Assembly (NCBI GenBank): GCA_016183075.1
Contig: JACPFH010000754.1
Span: forward strand, 1-5,954
Origin: Deltaproteobacteria bacterium
GTDB taxonomy: Bacteria; Desulfobacterota; Binatia; UBA9968
DNA: 5,954 bases
Reading direction: 5' to 3'
Shown: positions 5,674 through 5,954 of the stretch, one piece after another
Position numbering within the stretch: position 1 is the stretch's first letter
Layout: the number at the start of each line of letters is the position of its first letter
Notes under the pieces: generated by a model
What the model was told of the DNA's origin: nothing
Databases searched by the model: none
The model's input: the letters and a program-made list of their open reading frames with translations, nothing else
Position numbers and translations under genes: made by a program

Positions 5674-5954
5674 CTTCCAGCCCCTTTCCTTGCACCCGCC
5701 CGGATATCCCTGGAAATCTCCTCGGAGGACGATCCGCCTCAGCTGGACGTGGCTCATGGATTAAGCTCCCTCGGGAAGCGCGCGCTCGGCTGCGGCCGAT
5801 GGGTTCGTGCCATGAGTCGTGCCGTTTGTAATCGGACGTCCGCAGTCTCGCTCGCGCTCCCCTCCGTCGCTCCTCTCGGTCGCGATAACCGGTTGACGGG
5901 CAAGCTCTCTCCCCTTTGGAACGCGACTCGGGTTTTCCCCTGCGTCCGTACCTG
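5674..5954. other. 281 bases with no supportable gene, downstream of fabH
   Basis: I see no convincing coding region. An ATG at 5812 opens a frame that runs off the right edge (47 residues), but it has no ribosome site and no recognisable motif. Small structures are present: TTCCAG (5675-5680) pairing with CTGGAA (5710-5715), the palindromes GGATATCC (5702-5709) and TCCTCGGAGGA (5719-5729), and a 5-bp stem with a TGCG loop (5786-5799). TCGTGCC is repeated at 5805-5811 and 5817-5823. No T-tailed terminator was found for fabFH. The stretch may be the leader of a gene beyond the window. Confidence 0.5.

Noticed and set aside
4576..5757. 393-residue open frame on the minus strand opposite fabH
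   Set aside because: It lies wholly antisense to fabH with its intact catalytic motifs. Its own product is rich in Arg/His/Gly with no recognisable motif, as expected of a high-GC mirror frame.
5812..5954. Start of a new gene running off the right edge
   Set aside because: No ribosome site, no motif, and only 47 codons visible; the sequence looks non-coding.

Overview
The window is GC-rich bacterial DNA with housekeeping-type genes packed on both strands. It contains six genes: one cut by the left edge, five complete. The mix is a stand-alone biotin carrier subunit, a pyruvoyl-dependent arginine decarboxylase, a compact tatB-tatC pair, a bacterial histone-deacetylase-fold enzyme and adjacent fabF-fabH. 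With a dispersed-looking palindromic repeat, this suggests an environmental Gram-negative lineage of the former Deltaproteobacteria or neighbouring phyla. That placement is an impression from gene content, not a phylogenetic result.

Layout: 1-375 (+) is the C-terminal part of a biotinyl carrier protein. 435-1001 (+) is the arginine decarboxylase, with a plausible promoter of its own that leaves almost no leader. 1002-1082 is an AT-rich island folding into a long hairpin between convergent genes, and it reaches into the last codons of tatC. 1075-2071 (-) holds tatB and tatC, which overlap. 2072-2179 is a divergent control region with a GC-rich inverted repeat. 2180-3211 (+) is the deacetylase. 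3213-3363 is an imperfect-palindrome repeat. 3372-3400 is a good promoter candidate for fabF-fabH (3437-5673, +), which are translationally coupled by a GTGA overlap. 5674-5954 has no gene I can support.

How the genes fit together: the biotin carrier (carboxyl transfer to an acyl-CoA) and FabF/FabH (condensing enzymes of type II fatty acid synthesis) belong to acyl-CoA and malonyl metabolism. The arginine decarboxylase feeds agmatine and polyamine synthesis. TatB/TatC export folded proteins. The deacetylase probably removes acetyl groups from lysines of proteins, or possibly from small amines. No operon joins these modules, and no toxin, defence, phage, transposase or CRISPR gene is visible. 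I found no undescribed multi-gene system. The points most worth a second look are the two intergenic repeats, the divergent tat/deacetylase control region, and the lack of Shine-Dalgarno sequences at several genes. Several likely start codons differ from the longest-frame starts: 435 for the decarboxylase, 2071 for tatB, 3437 for fabF and 4678 for fabH.
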